DNA of 64,000 nucleotides from Diphasiastrum complanatum. Lineage: Eukaryota > Streptophyta > Lycopodiopsida > Lycopodiales > Lycopodiaceae. Position 1 is the first letter of the stretch, and every line of letters begins with the position of its first letter. The translations under genes were made by a program, and so were the position numbers. Below are positions 1 to 12,570 of this stretch, piece by piece. The notes under the pieces are model-generated. The model was not told where the DNA came from. It searched no databases and saw only the letters and a program-made list of their open reading frames with translations. The stretch spans positions 10,315,948 to 10,379,947 of the forward strand of contig CM055114.1 in the NCBI GenBank assembly GCA_029204225.1, in the 5' to 3' direction.

Positions 1-1124
1 CGGCACAGAAGTTATCTAATGTTCATTATATAAATGCAACAAAAATGCCACACAGAAGAACTCCCATCTTATAGCTTTGCCATCTTAGTACTTACTAGAA
101 CTTGTAATATGGTCTAAAAGATTCTTAACAACCTCCTCTATATAGCTCTTAATGCACTTAGAGAAATTTGATTCCCAATAAGATACATGCTTTGGACATT
201 CTCTCGTGCGGTGTGAAGTTGTCTTTCTACACGAAATTGATGTATTGTCAAGTGCTCAATTTTTGTTTGTATTCTAGAGGGACCTCCAAAAGTAAAATTT
301 TCATATTAATATAGAAGCAAAAAAATTTGTGAGCCTTCTAGATACAATTCTTAAGCAGACAGCCAATGCAAAAATGAAAACATAACATATGAAAACTTTA
401 ATGAAATGTGGATATGGACAATCAATGATAGGTTGCCACATGGCATGCCATTTTATGTCCGCATGCACATACCGTGAAAAAAAATCATTGAAAGAAACCG
501 AGAAAAAAAATTAGCACCACCTATAAAGACCGCAATAATAATGAAAAGCACAAAAAACATACAACTTCGCAAATGGCATTACACGAGAAGGCCCAAGGCC
601 TTAGGCCTTCCACCTTAAACACCAAGCCCTGAGGGCCCTATCCCTGAACATTTGCCTCGCAAGGCAGAAGGAAATTGAGGGTGTTCTCCGACACAAAATT
701 AATATGGGGCGATAAAGACTCAACCTAGCCCTCCAATTAAGCTTTATAAGCCCCATACTCAAGTCTATTTGAGTCGTGTGCTCAAAAACTTTGTAAGAGA
801 TGGATTTAACCTGTGTTGGGAAATATATAGTACCCGCTTGATATATGATTTTGTAATACTAGGGTCGATACCCGACTTGGGATGGTTTTAGCCTATCAAT
901 GCACATATCAATACCCGAATGGGCCAAAAATTCATTTATAACATGGTATCAATATTGTATCCATTTTTGGTTGGTTTCTAAAATTTATATGTGATAAATA
1001 TTATTCATGGAGTCCCAAAGACATTGGTGGGCACTAACAAATATTGGCCTTTAAAATCATACACGTATTAAAATGGTGATGCTTTTCAAAAAATTCATAC
1101 TATCCTTAATAAAAAGTTTAATTT

Positions 1125-1169
<45 letters not shown>

Positions 1170-2880
1170 TTGTACTCGGGTTTATACTTGGATGGTATCC
1201 TTGCAATACCCAAGTCAATTGATACGAGCCACCAACTTGTAAACATGGATATATTGATACCCAAGTGTATCAATCTTTTTTTTGTAAGTATAAAACGAGG
1301 ACCCAAGATTTAACCATATACATGAAAGCCAAACCTAAAAGGAACAAAATTCAAACATTTTAAGAATTTGGCATTTGCCACGCAAATCATGAAATTGTGC
1401 ACCTTAACGAGATTAAAGTTGTCCTCGATTGGAAAACTCCTCTAAGATAGCTGGAATATTCAATGAGTTCTAAACTTCTACGGTAGTTGTCTTGACAAAC
1501 ATTTCCATAAGATCTACGTTGATCCAGAAAATCAATACAATGATTGCATTATATAGCTCGTCAAAGATGTACGCGGCTACTCATACAATAAATCTAAAAT
1601 ATGTGTACAGGAATTAGCACAATAAACATGGCATCACTTGCATCGGATCTTTTGAACCAATGGAAGAGCCTAAGATTTACGAATTGATAACTTTTTTGAG
1701 GTAGAAAAGATAGCCAGCATGAAAGGTTATAAATATTGATGTTATGACCGAATGAAGGATTGTCTGAGAGAGAGGGGAGGATAGAAGCATTCATCTTAAC
1801 CGTTCTCAACTGATCTGAGGAAAGCTGTAGGTGGCATTACTCATAAGGCGGCCTGCAAACGCATCTATAATGATATGCACTATTTCTTGGATCGTTGCTA
1901 TCAATTGGTACAGGTTCTGCTTTGCATATCGTTTGGCAGCCTCGGCACTCATTGTAAGTGCATGTTGGAGCCATGGAACCAATCATGAGCCTTCGGCTGT
2001 TACTCATGCCCCTGTCATGCCCAAACGTCCTTTGCGATAGCTACATGACAAGATACAACAAAGATATAATGATTATTCGCTGCAGTGTGAGTAATTTGAT
2101 GAAATAACTTTCTTCGTATCCACTAGTGTGAAACATCAAGTTAGTATGTGCGGAGTGCAAACCAAATTCCTGGAAGGTTTTCAAGGAACCGTACTCTTCT
2201 AGCGGATACACTAAAGTGGATTCTCTTGTACACAAAGCAATGACCTGATGCAAACCTTGCCAGGTTTTGTATTGTCAATATCGTAAGGTCTCGTCTCCTC
2301 ATATAAAGATCCTATCGATAATTTGAAACCTGAACAAGATCGTGTTACTGCAAAGAGCACAACAGATGTTTATTCCATCGCAATGTCTAGATGGAAGAAG
2401 AAAGGAAAGCCAAATAGCCAGTACGAAGACAGGACGTTGAGCCAAAAGACAAATGTATTTTATTTTGAGTACTTAAAAGTCCCAGGGTGACATGGCCGAT
2501 TTTTCTTTGTTTGCATGTTAATAAGAGAAAAATTCATACGCATTATTGGATTATCTGCACAGCTAGCAGTGAAATAGTTGTTGTTTTCTTAAGTAGAATG
2601 ATTCATTGATACGTTCTGAGTGCGTTAACAAGACTGCAAGAATCTGTGCAAAATTCTCTTACAAGATCAAAGAACTAAAGTAAACAAACTCAATTTGGCG
2701 TATTGTATGATTTTAGACAAACTTAATACAGGCACAAACATTGACTAAAGCACATTCGAGCTATACATCTGTACTAAGAGGAAATAAATAGCAAGTAGAA
2801 ATCAGATAAGCATTTGTTCAAAACAGTTCGTCTTTAATCCTAATGGTGCACAAAGTATACGTATCTATTCCAGGATCTGA
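1..2880. other. Gene-poor stretch, nothing recognised
   Basis: No coding region could be supported here. The only distinctive items are a (TA)n tract and two short blocks that resemble DNA near 28 kb: a GGCCC-rich palindromic block near 585-650 and a block near 805-930 sharing the phrase ATATATGATTTTGTAATAC. A minus-strand stretch near 1,830-1,950 could be read as about 40 residues without a stop, beginning MSAEAAKRYAKQNL. It has no convincing splice sites or relatives I recognise. Confidence 0.5.
1129..1168. repeat. (TA)n microsatellite
   Basis: An uninterrupted run of about 20 TA dinucleotides. It produces a meaningless IYIYIY reading frame on the minus strand. Confidence 0.95.
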
Positions 2881-4940
2881 AGAATTAATTGCAGCAGTAC
2901 TATCGAAAAAGCTTATACATTAATACGAAGAAGTTCGCACCAAAGGGAGACGTAAGCGCCAAGAGAGTGAGCGGCTGCTGCAGTAGGCATAACAAAGCAG
3001 ATACTAGCAGCAACATGAGATTGCGTTGCATCTTTGACCTCTCGGCCATCGCTGATCTCTCCCTCTCTCTCTCTTTTTCTCCAGCAGCGATGAAGTAACG
3101 AAAATATTTCTTTCACGCACAAACGAGAAAAGAAAAAGGAGTCAAAGGAGCTTTCTCCGATGGACAGACAGCCCGTCAAACACACCAGCTGGCTGCTGTA
3201 CCTGGCGGCCGGGGGCCTTTCACGACCGCAAAATTGAGGTTTGACGAGGTCTTTAAACGTCAATTCGTCAATTCCGATTTTCAACAGGCTTCAAGTTTTT
3301 CTCAAGCGTTTACTTTTGAAGGGCCCAATCTCCTTCGTTTTTTGAAAACATAATAAAGAGAGATTACATTTTCTAGAAGGCTCTTTTGTGCAATTAGGTT
3401 AATGGCTTCCTACCAAGTGGATGCCACAAGTGATAGATATTTTATATGGATTTCTGGAACATTCTCTTGTACTCTTTATTTTCTTGACCAAGCCACTTGT
3501 TCTCTCACATGCATGCAAAAAAACGTAAAAAATCAGCAAGGAAATGGGTGGTGCCAAAAAAACGTAAAAAATCAGCAAGAAAATGGGTGGTGCAAAAAAA
3601 ACGTAAAAAATCAGCAAGGAAATGGGTGGTGAGGATTGCACTCCTTATCGAGAGCCATCTCTCCAATGATTTTTATGGATGGTAGGGGTCATTTGAGAAG
3701 TTATAGACTTAACTGCACAAATGACCCTTACCACCTACAAAAGTCACGATAAGACCATTACCCTATGTATGTAAAGGTTGAGCGCAAATTATTTTGGCTC
3801 TTAACTAGGATGAACACAATGTGTCCTACAAAAAAAACTTGAAGCATCAATTTGATGAATCTATTTAATAAATTGATCAAAAATTTTACCAACAGTTAAA
3901 AACTCGTTATTGGCATGGGAAGGGAAAAAAAATCAGGACTAAATGATTTCTAGACATCCATACAATTAGATCTAGAGGTAAATTTGGTTGCATATCTAGT
4001 TTCAACAATGTAGAAAATCATGCATGTAACATGCTAGAACATGGAAATACATAAAAAAACTCATTATAATCACTATGATCCAATCTGGATTATCCCTATT
4101 CGTACAATACATCAGCCTTCACACTTGAATCAAGTACAAACAACAAGAAAATTAGCATTCTACACATTATAAATCAAGATATCAAGAGAAGACCTAGAAG
4201 AAGACGATAGCATAGAAGATGAATGTACGTTCTCCAAGTGAAGACAAAACTCTTGAATACATAATGCTTGCTGGACCTACTATTCATAACAAAATATATG
4301 ACATTAAGTCACTTGCCAAAATTTACTCTAAATGGTAGTTTTTAGAAACTTCTCCAAAATCTAGATATTTGGGACTAGATTCAGTGTATGTAAATGAACC
4401 AATAAGAAGAGGTCTAAATGCAACCTTATCAACTTGCCTAGCTGTTAAAAATAGTAAAGGGCGGACTGTCAATGCGAAGTCGTTGGGTCGGATTTTAGAC
4501 CAACAGTATCGAACTTTACAAAGTATCAAAAAATATACAAAGGATCGATTTTTACACAGCGTCGAAAATATAGTCAGGGTCGGATTTTTCAAGGTCAGAA
4601 AAATAAGACCTGATTCGACCCGATCCAGGGTCGAAGATGCCCGGATAATTTCGCCTTGATCCGATCCGATCCAGGGTCAGAAAATCTTTGTTTGTTAGGC
4701 TTTAAATTGGTTCGGAAAAATCCAATACTGGATTTTTTGATCTTTGGAAAAATTTGAGCCTTCTGCTTTCTGGTTTTTGTAAATTTTTCAAGATACTCAT
4801 TAATAAATGGATTTGAGGTCGAGCATTGAATTCCAACACAACGAAGTAGTATCTAACTTCTAAAAACATGAAAATAGCCTACTAGGTAGGTACTACTAGC
4901 CTACCAGGCCAGTGCTGAGTGATCTTAATTCAATTCTCAC
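2881..4940. other. Intergenic DNA with repeats, no supported gene
   Basis: Short open frames are present, but none shows a recognisable domain. The segment holds a CT-rich stretch near 3,055-3,085, a 39-bp tandem repeat (annotated separately) and a block at about 4,450-4,690 that repeats GGTCGGATTTT and GATCCGATCC words in both orientations, which suggests an old repetitive element. Confidence 0.45.
3515..3630. repeat. Tandem repeat, three units of 38-39 bp
   Basis: Units start at 3,515, 3,553 and 3,592. Each reads GCAAAAAAACGTAAAAAATC followed by an AGCAAGGAAATGGGTGGT segment, differing only in the A-run and one or two bases. The high identity between units implies recent duplication. Confidence 0.9.
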
Positions 4941-4943
4941 CTA

Positions 4944-5047
4944 CCCTCTGCATAGCCTCATGGAGGAATCCGTATACATCCTCCTCATTCTGTGATCTTG
5001 GTGGCAAGTATGGAACCTTTGCCGCATCGATCTCATCCTGATTAATC
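4944..5047 (-). other. Exon-like coding piece next to a retrotransposon primer site
   Basis: Read on the minus strand, a pyrimidine/GT-rich stretch ending in GTGTGTAG, like a 3' splice site, is followed by an open frame of about 37 residues containing VPYLPPRSQNEEDVYGFLHE, then a stop. It begins about 90 bp downstream, in element sense, of the primer binding site of copia family A. It may be the start of that element's gag or leader, or a captured host exon. I do not recognise the protein. Confidence 0.3.
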
Positions 5048-5136
5048 TACACACACGACACAACACACACAAGACAAAATTTGGATGGGTCGGCCACCAT
5101 ATATCTGTGGGGGACTGATGGAATGTTAATTTATCA

Positions 5137-5148
5137 GCTCTGATACCA
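5137..5148 (-). other. Copia primer binding site
   Basis: The minus strand reads TGGTATCAGAGC, the usual initiator-tRNA-Met primer site of plant copia elements. It lies three bases beyond the end of the LTR at 5,152. This means that LTR also served as the 5' LTR of an element extending to the left, although its other side carries a polypurine tract. Confidence 0.85.
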
Positions 5149-5589
5149 CTTTGGTTGACGTTTGAATTGATGTCAAGTAAAGAAACAAAGAATTCTTGAT
5201 AGCAGGATCGTGGATTACTTAGAGAATGTATTTTATAAGTTGTTCTTTACGTTGAATCAGATTATCAGTGTAGGAGTCATAGACTGCCGTGAAAGAGATA
5301 TTGCGAAAACGATTAGGCGTCTGAGACGGCCATGCAATTCTCTATTATTGATAACCTAGTATGAAGAGAATGTAGAATCAATTTAGGCGTCAGAGACGAC
5401 CATACAATTCTCTGATAATAGTGTTTGCGTAAGAGAAGTGAGAGTTATCATTCAACAAGAATGCAGAAAGAGTGTAGAACAATAGCGAATCTGTATAATA
5501 ACTTGTAAACACAATGATCAGATTACAATACAATCACACTAATAAGCGCGTGATCCTACTTACAGATTCAAAACAATTGCTACATTCTG

Positions 5590-5810
<221 letters not shown>

Positions 5811-5934
5811 GATCACTAACTCTAAGGAGTCAGCTATTGTAAGACCTGTTCTGGTCGTTTGATCTCTGTCAGATGACTTATGACACTTACAATGACTTGA
5901 TCACTTGATCTGATATCTTCAATCGCTCATTTAC

Positions 5935-5941
5935 ATTTATA
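5935..5941 (-). promoter_or_regulatory. TATA box of LTR A
   Basis: TATAAAT on the minus strand, conserved at 11,326-11,332 in the other LTR copy. Its place upstream of the (GA)n leader tract fits the promoter of the LTR. This is assigned by motif and position only. Confidence 0.55.
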
Positions 5942-6074
5942 GCAGCTGAAAGATCTTGCATTATTCAATTTTTACATTTACAAGATAACTTAACAACTGA
6001 TTAACTGCCTAATTAGACAGTTGTTATTGGAGCATGAATATGTAGACAGTCTGTACATGGAATACTGTGTATTT

Positions 6075-6330
6075 CTGCAGAGTGTCGCATGTGTAATATC
6101 CTGTGTAAATCTGCAGTGTCGTCTGTGTAGTATCCCGTGTAAAACTGCAGTGTCGGGTTTTTCGCCTTTTTGTCGCTTGTCAGAAACTGCGAGAAAAAAT
6201 GCAGTGTCGCATTTTTCACCTTTTTCGCCTGTCAGAAACTACATGTAAAAATGCAGTGTCGCAGTTTGCCCTAATTGTCGCATGCCAAAAACTGCATGTA
6301 AAATGCAGTGTCGCATTTTTCGCATTTTTC
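6075..6330. repeat. Minisatellite inside LTR A (TGCAGTGTCG units)
   Basis: Four or five degenerate units of roughly 52-60 bp, each containing TGCAGTGTCG, a T-rich stretch and TGTCAGAAACTGC. Anchors fall near 6,137, 6,199, 6,252 and 6,304. The other LTR copy (17,100-17,330) has a different number of units, so the array changes length between LTRs. Confidence 0.75.
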
Positions 6331-6640
6331 GCAAAAAGTGTCACTTTTCTGGAAGTGCCTAATTGGCCCAAAAACAACTTGCATTAGTGTCGCTAAACAC
6401 TTAGTTGCTCAGGAAGCCAAAAATTTAGCGACAATGTCGGGTGTTGGGTTTTTCGCCTGTGGAAAAACCTGAGTAAAAATGCAGACTATGGCGACAATTG
6501 GTTCAAATATACATACTATTTAAAAACAGTTCATTTTTTTGCAGGTTGCATTTGAGAGAGTAAGACTCGGAGAAGGAAGAAGGGCTGTTGGGATGAGTAG
6601 GAGTTAGATTAAATTCCAACACTCCCCTTTAAGCTAACTA

Positions 6641-6869
6641 CTATGAATCTGAACTGCATTTGAGATTTATCATATCTACTAAGGTAGAATGTTTATCTCT
6701 AGACAATGGCTTTGTCAAAATATCAGCCAACATATTGTCTGTATGACAATAACTTAGTACAACATCTTGGTTCTGAACTTTCTCTCTAAGAAAATGGATC
6801 TGAACTTCTATGTGTTTAGTTCTAGCATGAGTACATGGGTTCAAAGGTAGAACTATGCAGCTCTGATTG
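6641..6869 (-). pseudogene. Copia A pol: C-terminal RNase H fragment
   Basis: The minus-strand frame encodes the end of a Ty1/copia RNase H, with NQSCIVLPLNP, HARTKHIEV and ADILTKPLSRDKH, then a stop just before the polypurine tract. Only about the last 75 residues remain. The frame is cut at 6,869/6,870, where family B LTR sequence begins. It belongs with the reverse transcriptase piece at 9,912-10,540, from which copia B separates it; some 150 residues between the two pieces are lost. Confidence 0.85.
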
Positions 6870-7116
6870 AGTACAAGGTGGATGTGATGTCTGTAGGAGA
6901 TCGTGGGTGGCTGCAATCGTTTTCCAGTATGTTAGCGCAGCTGCATGGTGTGAGCGTGAAAAGGGTGTGACATCAGCCTTTGCTTTTCGTCTTTTCATCG
7001 CCTGTGAGAATTTACATGTTAGTATGCAGACTGCGCGACAACGCGAGTAAATATGTAGCATGAATGGAAGCAGATTAAAAATGGGATTTAGGAGAGTAGA
7101 GGAAATAAATTCAACA
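6870..7116 (-). mobile_element. Truncated 3' LTR of copia B
   Basis: This matches 9,665-9,911 closely; both contain GTGAGCGTGAAAAGGGTGTG and end AACA on the plus strand. It is preceded on the right by a minus-strand polypurine tract, GTAAGGGGTGTG (7,117-7,128). Only the 5' quarter of the roughly 988-bp LTR is left. The rest was lost together with part of copia A. Confidence 0.8.
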
Positions 7117-7128
7117 CACACCCCTTAC

Positions 7129-8923
7129 TCTGGATCCGTGAATGCCTTGATCTTCATGCACAAAATTTGTTGTGTGCATTAACACTGAGTGCTTTCGTGA
7201 ATATGTCTGCAACCATGTCCTGCATTCTGCAGTACGTTAAGCCTACTTCCTTGTTGAGAACTTGCCCATGATGTAGTGATATCTGAATTCAATGTGCTTA
7301 CTCCTAGAGTGAAATCTAGGGTTGGCCAATAAGGCAATAGCACTCTAATTATCACAAATAAAATTGTAGGGCTGTACTGATTCATATTAACATCTGACAG
7401 TAAATTTCTCAACCAAAACGCTTTCTTAATAGATTGAGAAGCAGCAATGTATTCTGTTTCTGTAGAAGAAAGTGCGACAGAAGTTTGCTTACGACTGTTC
7501 CATGAAAGAAGACCGTCGTTGAAGAAGAATGTAAATCCAGATGTGGATTTACGATTGTCTACATCTCCTCCCTAGCTTGCATCAGAATAACCACTGAGCT
7601 AATGAAGATTGTCATTCCTGACATCTCCATAGCATATGCACTGGTCCATGATAGCTCAAATATATCTCATGACTTGTATGAGAGCCTTCCAATGGGTAAT
7701 GCCAAGATTAGCCATATATTGGCTGAGTGAGCTTACCTGCTTGGTCTGGGGACATTGGTCCTTTGACAGATGCAGGCCTGGATCCATTGGTGACTGAGCT
7801 AATTTACAATTCATCAAATTATATCTATTAAGAACATTGTGAAGATACCTTTGTTGAGTGATGTAAATCAGTCGCTTTGCTCTGTCTCTGTGGATCTGAA
7901 TTCCAAGACAAAAGTGAGCTTCACCCAGATCAGTCATGTCGAACTCTGAAAACAACATCTATTTCGAATCCTTGACCATATTGGTATTGTTGCTGAAGTG
8001 CAACGTATCATCCACGTATAAGGTGATGATAATGAAGGATTGCTGCACTGACTTGAAATAGACGTTGCAATCAGCAGTGCTTGGTTTAAACCCTTGTTCA
8101 ATGAGGAATGTGTTGAGCCTCCAAAACCAAGCTTTGGCAGACTGTTTCAAACCGTACAGTGTTTTGTGGAATTTATAGACATGATTCTTTGTCCCTTCCA
8201 AAACGTATCCTTCGGGCTGGATCATGTAGATATCTTCTTGTATAACCCCATTCAGATAGGCTGTTTGCATATCAGGTTGATGCACTTCGAGGTCAGCAGC
8301 TGCAGCATAAGACATGAGATTTCGAATCGACGAATGTTTGACTACTGGATTAAAAGTCTCACTGTAGTCGACATTCAAAATCTGGGTGAATCCTCGTGCT
8401 ACCAGTCTTGCTTTCCTTCAATTAATTGCTCCGTTGGCATTGTATTTGATCTTAAAGATCCATTTGCAATCAATGATATTGCAGCCAATAGGAGCTTCGA
8501 CTAGTGACATGTTTGGTTCTTGATCAGAGAGAAATATTCTCTGTCCAAAGCTTCTCTCCAAAGATCAGAGTCTGGTTGGCTAATTGCCTCTTCTACTATC
8601 GCCAATTTCTGTATCAAGAGACAAGCAGACTCTGGAGTATACCTTGTGGGTTGTGTGCTCACTCGCTCAATCTTTTGGGAGGATTCGACTGATGAACCAT
8701 TCCTGGGACTTGTTGCTGGGTAGCAGCAATATCTTCGCCTGATTCATTGTCTCGAAGTGGGTTGACAATAGACACGCCTGAGCCAGAAGCTCGGATTGTC
8801 GTGTCAATGCCAGGTGATGAGGGTTCTTCTTGAGCAACATCCTTGCCTTTGTGGTCGGCGAACTGATCCTCAATGAAGACTGTATCCCGGCTATACAAGA
8901 GACGAAAGGAGAAAGGTGTCATA
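7129..8923 (-). pseudogene. Copia B pol remnant (integrase tail, RT, RNase H)
   Basis: Minus-strand frames read in order: the integrase tail and linker (LLYSRDTVFIEDQF, 8,660-8,922); reverse transcriptase (VDYSETFNPVVKH, VHQPDMQTAYLNGVIQED, YGLKQSAKAW, and the catalytic box LYVDDTLHF, 7,959-8,490); RT C-terminus (FDMTDLGEAHFCLGIQI, 7,656-7,958); and a frameshifted RNase H (7,130-7,500, with FRNLLSDVNMN-like and HSRSKHIE-like segments in different frames). Gag, protease and most of integrase are absent: the 5' LTR joins the integrase tail directly at about 8,924. It is non-functional, with several frameshifts and stops. Confidence 0.85.
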
Positions 8924-9911
8924 TGTAAGAAACAAAAATTAGCTCAAAAAAAGGGATAAGACGAACATGAACGAGAAACGAAACACGAACGAGAAACGAA
9001 CTCGAACAGAAAGTGTTCATGCGTAGTGGAACGAGTTATACGACTCTCTCCGTAAGCATGACTATGCCTATCAGAATGAGCAGAATGTTAGTGATGGAAA
9101 TCACGGTCATTCTTGATTATGCAGCCAAACCTTAATAAATGAAACGCCAGAAGAATAATTTGTCGCAAATAGCTAAACAAAATTATGTGTCGCGAATGAT
9201 TCGCGAAGAGCTAGACTGTGCTCGACTGATAGATTCACGAAAGACAAGACTAAATGTTAGTCGTTTATTACCAAAATGAGCAACTAGAAAATCAAACAGA
9301 GTGAATAATAAGCATAGCAATATTAACACAGATCTGAACACAGAACAAAGAACTGTTATTAGATTAAGTATATCGAGTATATATGTCAATAAAGCGGTAG
9401 AGCACAAGACAATAGCGGATGAAACCGCGTGCTCTATGAAGCTTATTCAATCTGTAAAGGAATGAAACCTTATTACTGACAATAAAGAATCGATGCACAA
9501 GGCATCTACTTTGTCTATCTCTCTGATAAGCTTCTGATGCTAATCTACATACACTTGATCTTCAATCAATCATCTCTAATCAATCAATCTCGTCTCATCG
9601 TCCTACTGAATACACAAATAGTATTCAATATATATATACATAACGTTACAGGTGTGTAGATGAAAGTACAGGGTGGATGTGTTGTCTGTAGGAGCTCGTG
9701 GGTGGCTGCAATCGTTGTCCAGTCTGTTAGCGTAGCTGCATGGGGTGAGCGTGAAAAGGGTGTGACGTCAGTCTTTTCTTTTCGTCCTTTCATCGCCTAT
9801 GAAAGTTTACATGTTAATATGCAGACTACGCGACAACGCGAGTAAATATGTAGCATGAATGGAAGCAGATCATAGATGGGATTTAGGAGAGTAGAGGAAA
9901 TAAATCCAACA
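8924..9911 (-). mobile_element. 5' LTR of copia B
   Basis: About 988 bp, on the plus strand from TGTAAGAAAC to AAATCCAACA, so TG...CA on the element strand. The right part duplicates 6,870-7,116. The right end abuts copia A reverse transcriptase at 9,912, marking the insertion point. The left end abuts the copia B integrase tail, so the primer site and gag have been deleted. Confidence 0.75.
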
Positions 9912-10540
9912 TGTCTTTGGATAGCTTGCATTCTGCATCCATAGGAGTATCTATGAGTTTGCAATCCTCCATGCCATATCTGCGAAGTACATCGATTAGA
10001 TAAGACTGTTGGCTTACAGTGATCCTTCTGCTCGCGCGATCTTTGCTGATCTCCATACCGAGAAGGTAATGGACTAGAGCTAAATCAGTCATCTCAAACT
10101 CTGATGAGAGTAAGGATTTGGTTTCTAATAGTAACTAATTTGATTTGCTGATGATTAGGAAATCATCAACGTATAATGCTATTATAACATAGCTTGATCA
10201 TTTTTGTTTTAGATACACTGGAACAGGAGGTAAAGTCGTGTTGCAACAAGAAACGATTTATTCTATTGTACCAGGCCCTCGGAGGTTGCTTCAGACCGTA
10301 TAATGCCTTATGTAATTGACATACTAGATGCTCCTTGTCTTGATGGACGTAACCTTCTGGTTGATAGATGAACACATCTTCTTGTATATATACGTGTAGG
10401 AATGTCGTCTGGATGTCCATCTGGTGAATGTCCAGATCTTCTACAGCAGCTATAGCCAATAAGGTATGAATAGACTAATGCTTTACCACTGGACTAAAGG
10501 TCTCAGTGTAGTCTATCCCATATACTTGTTCAAATACCAC
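9912..10540 (-). pseudogene. Copia A pol: reverse transcriptase fragment
   Basis: The minus strand reads FEQVYGIDYTETFSPVVK, then LDIHQMDIQTTFLHVYIQED, YGLKQPPRAWYNRI, and, in another frame, LLGMEISKDRASRRI and DCKLIDTPMDAECKLSKDM, which stops where copia B is inserted. At least one stop (after VVKH) and frameshifts are present. The upstream end joins the 5' LTR at a GTGGTAT sequence shared by the primer site and the RT, so gag to integrase has been removed by deletion. Confidence 0.85.
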
Positions 10541-10542
10541 TT

Positions 10543-11375
<833 letters not shown>

Positions 11376-11869
11376 ATATGGGCCCAAAGAAGGTCCTATA
11401 AGAAATGCCATGTAGGAGAGAGAAAAATAACTATACAGTAATTATAATATCATTTTCTAACTTCTTTACGCATCTGCCTGCACTACTTTCCACGTAAATG
11501 AATGCACCTTAGTTTAGTCACATCAAACTTCACTGGTGCTTAACCATAGTTAAAATATAGTTTTTCAAAATGCTGAAATATTCCCTCCCAGTAGTTGGGA
11601 ACACTCAAAAATTTGAATTAGGAGTGACATTTCTGAAAAAAGCCTACGCCATCTCTATCTCCAAGGTCAAAAACAAGTGTTTAGTGCCATCTCTATCTCC
11701 AACTGAGTCGTTAGTGCCATCTCCAGCTTTGTTATTGTCATTGTGTTGTATGTTACTATACTATTGTACTGATGACAAAGCTTTATCATCTTCATGTGGA
11801 TCTTTCACCGAAATATGCTTTGCTCAGGACAAGAAATTCAAAGCAACCCAAATTGTCAACTTCTGATAT

Positions 11870-12379
11870 GGTCCGATACAGGGAGGAAAAGCTAAAACAT
11901 GTAGATTTATGGTTATCAGGAACATTGTATCCTATTGATCCATGTTCATTGCAACATCCAGATTTTCATTCAGTGAGTCAATTAATAATCTATATGTGTC
12001 ATGGTAAAAGTGGCCTTTTGGGTTACTGTGAGAATTTGATGCTCTATGGAATGCACATTCAATGCAAAGAATACATTATTTGGAAGAGGAATCAAGAAAA
12101 ATATCAAAGGAGTGCGAAGAAAAATCTACAAAGATGAAAACTTGTTTGGATGAAAATGAGATGCTCAAGGAGGAGATCCAAAGGTTGAAATCTTCTTTGC
12201 ATCATTATACAACTAGTAATGATGAGATAAAAACTGTTCAATCCATGCGTATCTCATATTTGTCTCTTGTTAAAGATATGGATGTGCTCAACAGAAAGGT
12301 CCGAAGCAAAAAGAGGAAAAGACTGGTAAACAAGAATATATGTGATCTATCATCCAGAGGAGGTCATAGAAAAAGATGA
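11870..12379 (+). pseudogene. Coiled-coil N-terminal part of the transposase-like gene
   Basis: Open frames start MVRYREEKLKHVDLW near 11,868 and, after a frame change, run through a charged heptad-like stretch (LEEESRKISKECEEK, LDENEMLKEEIQRLKSSL) to a basic tail rich in K and R (about 12,290-12,379). This looks like a coiled coil followed by a nuclear localisation-type patch. Its link to the transposase core just downstream is inferred from position and strand. No enzymatic motif is visible in this part. Confidence 0.4.
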
Positions 12380-12570
12380 ATCTGTGCATTCAAGTAAGTT
12401 ATAGTTTATTTGGTACTGAAAATTGCTTGAACCTTTTGATTTATTCATAATCACTAATTTTGTTATTTATTCATTTCAACTTTCTGTTGATTTGCTTATT
12501 ATATACTGTTGTGAATACTATGAGTGTCCTAATTTCTACTGACATTTTCATGAACATTATGTTTGCAATG

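Noticed and set aside
2913-3284. 123-codon minus-strand frame
   Set aside because: Low-complexity composition from CT-rich DNA, no domain, no splice or promoter support.
8924-9911. Reading LTR B as a solo LTR in copia A reverse transcriptase
   Set aside because: Its left flank is copia B integrase/RT sequence, not the continuation of copia A, and no target duplication is present.
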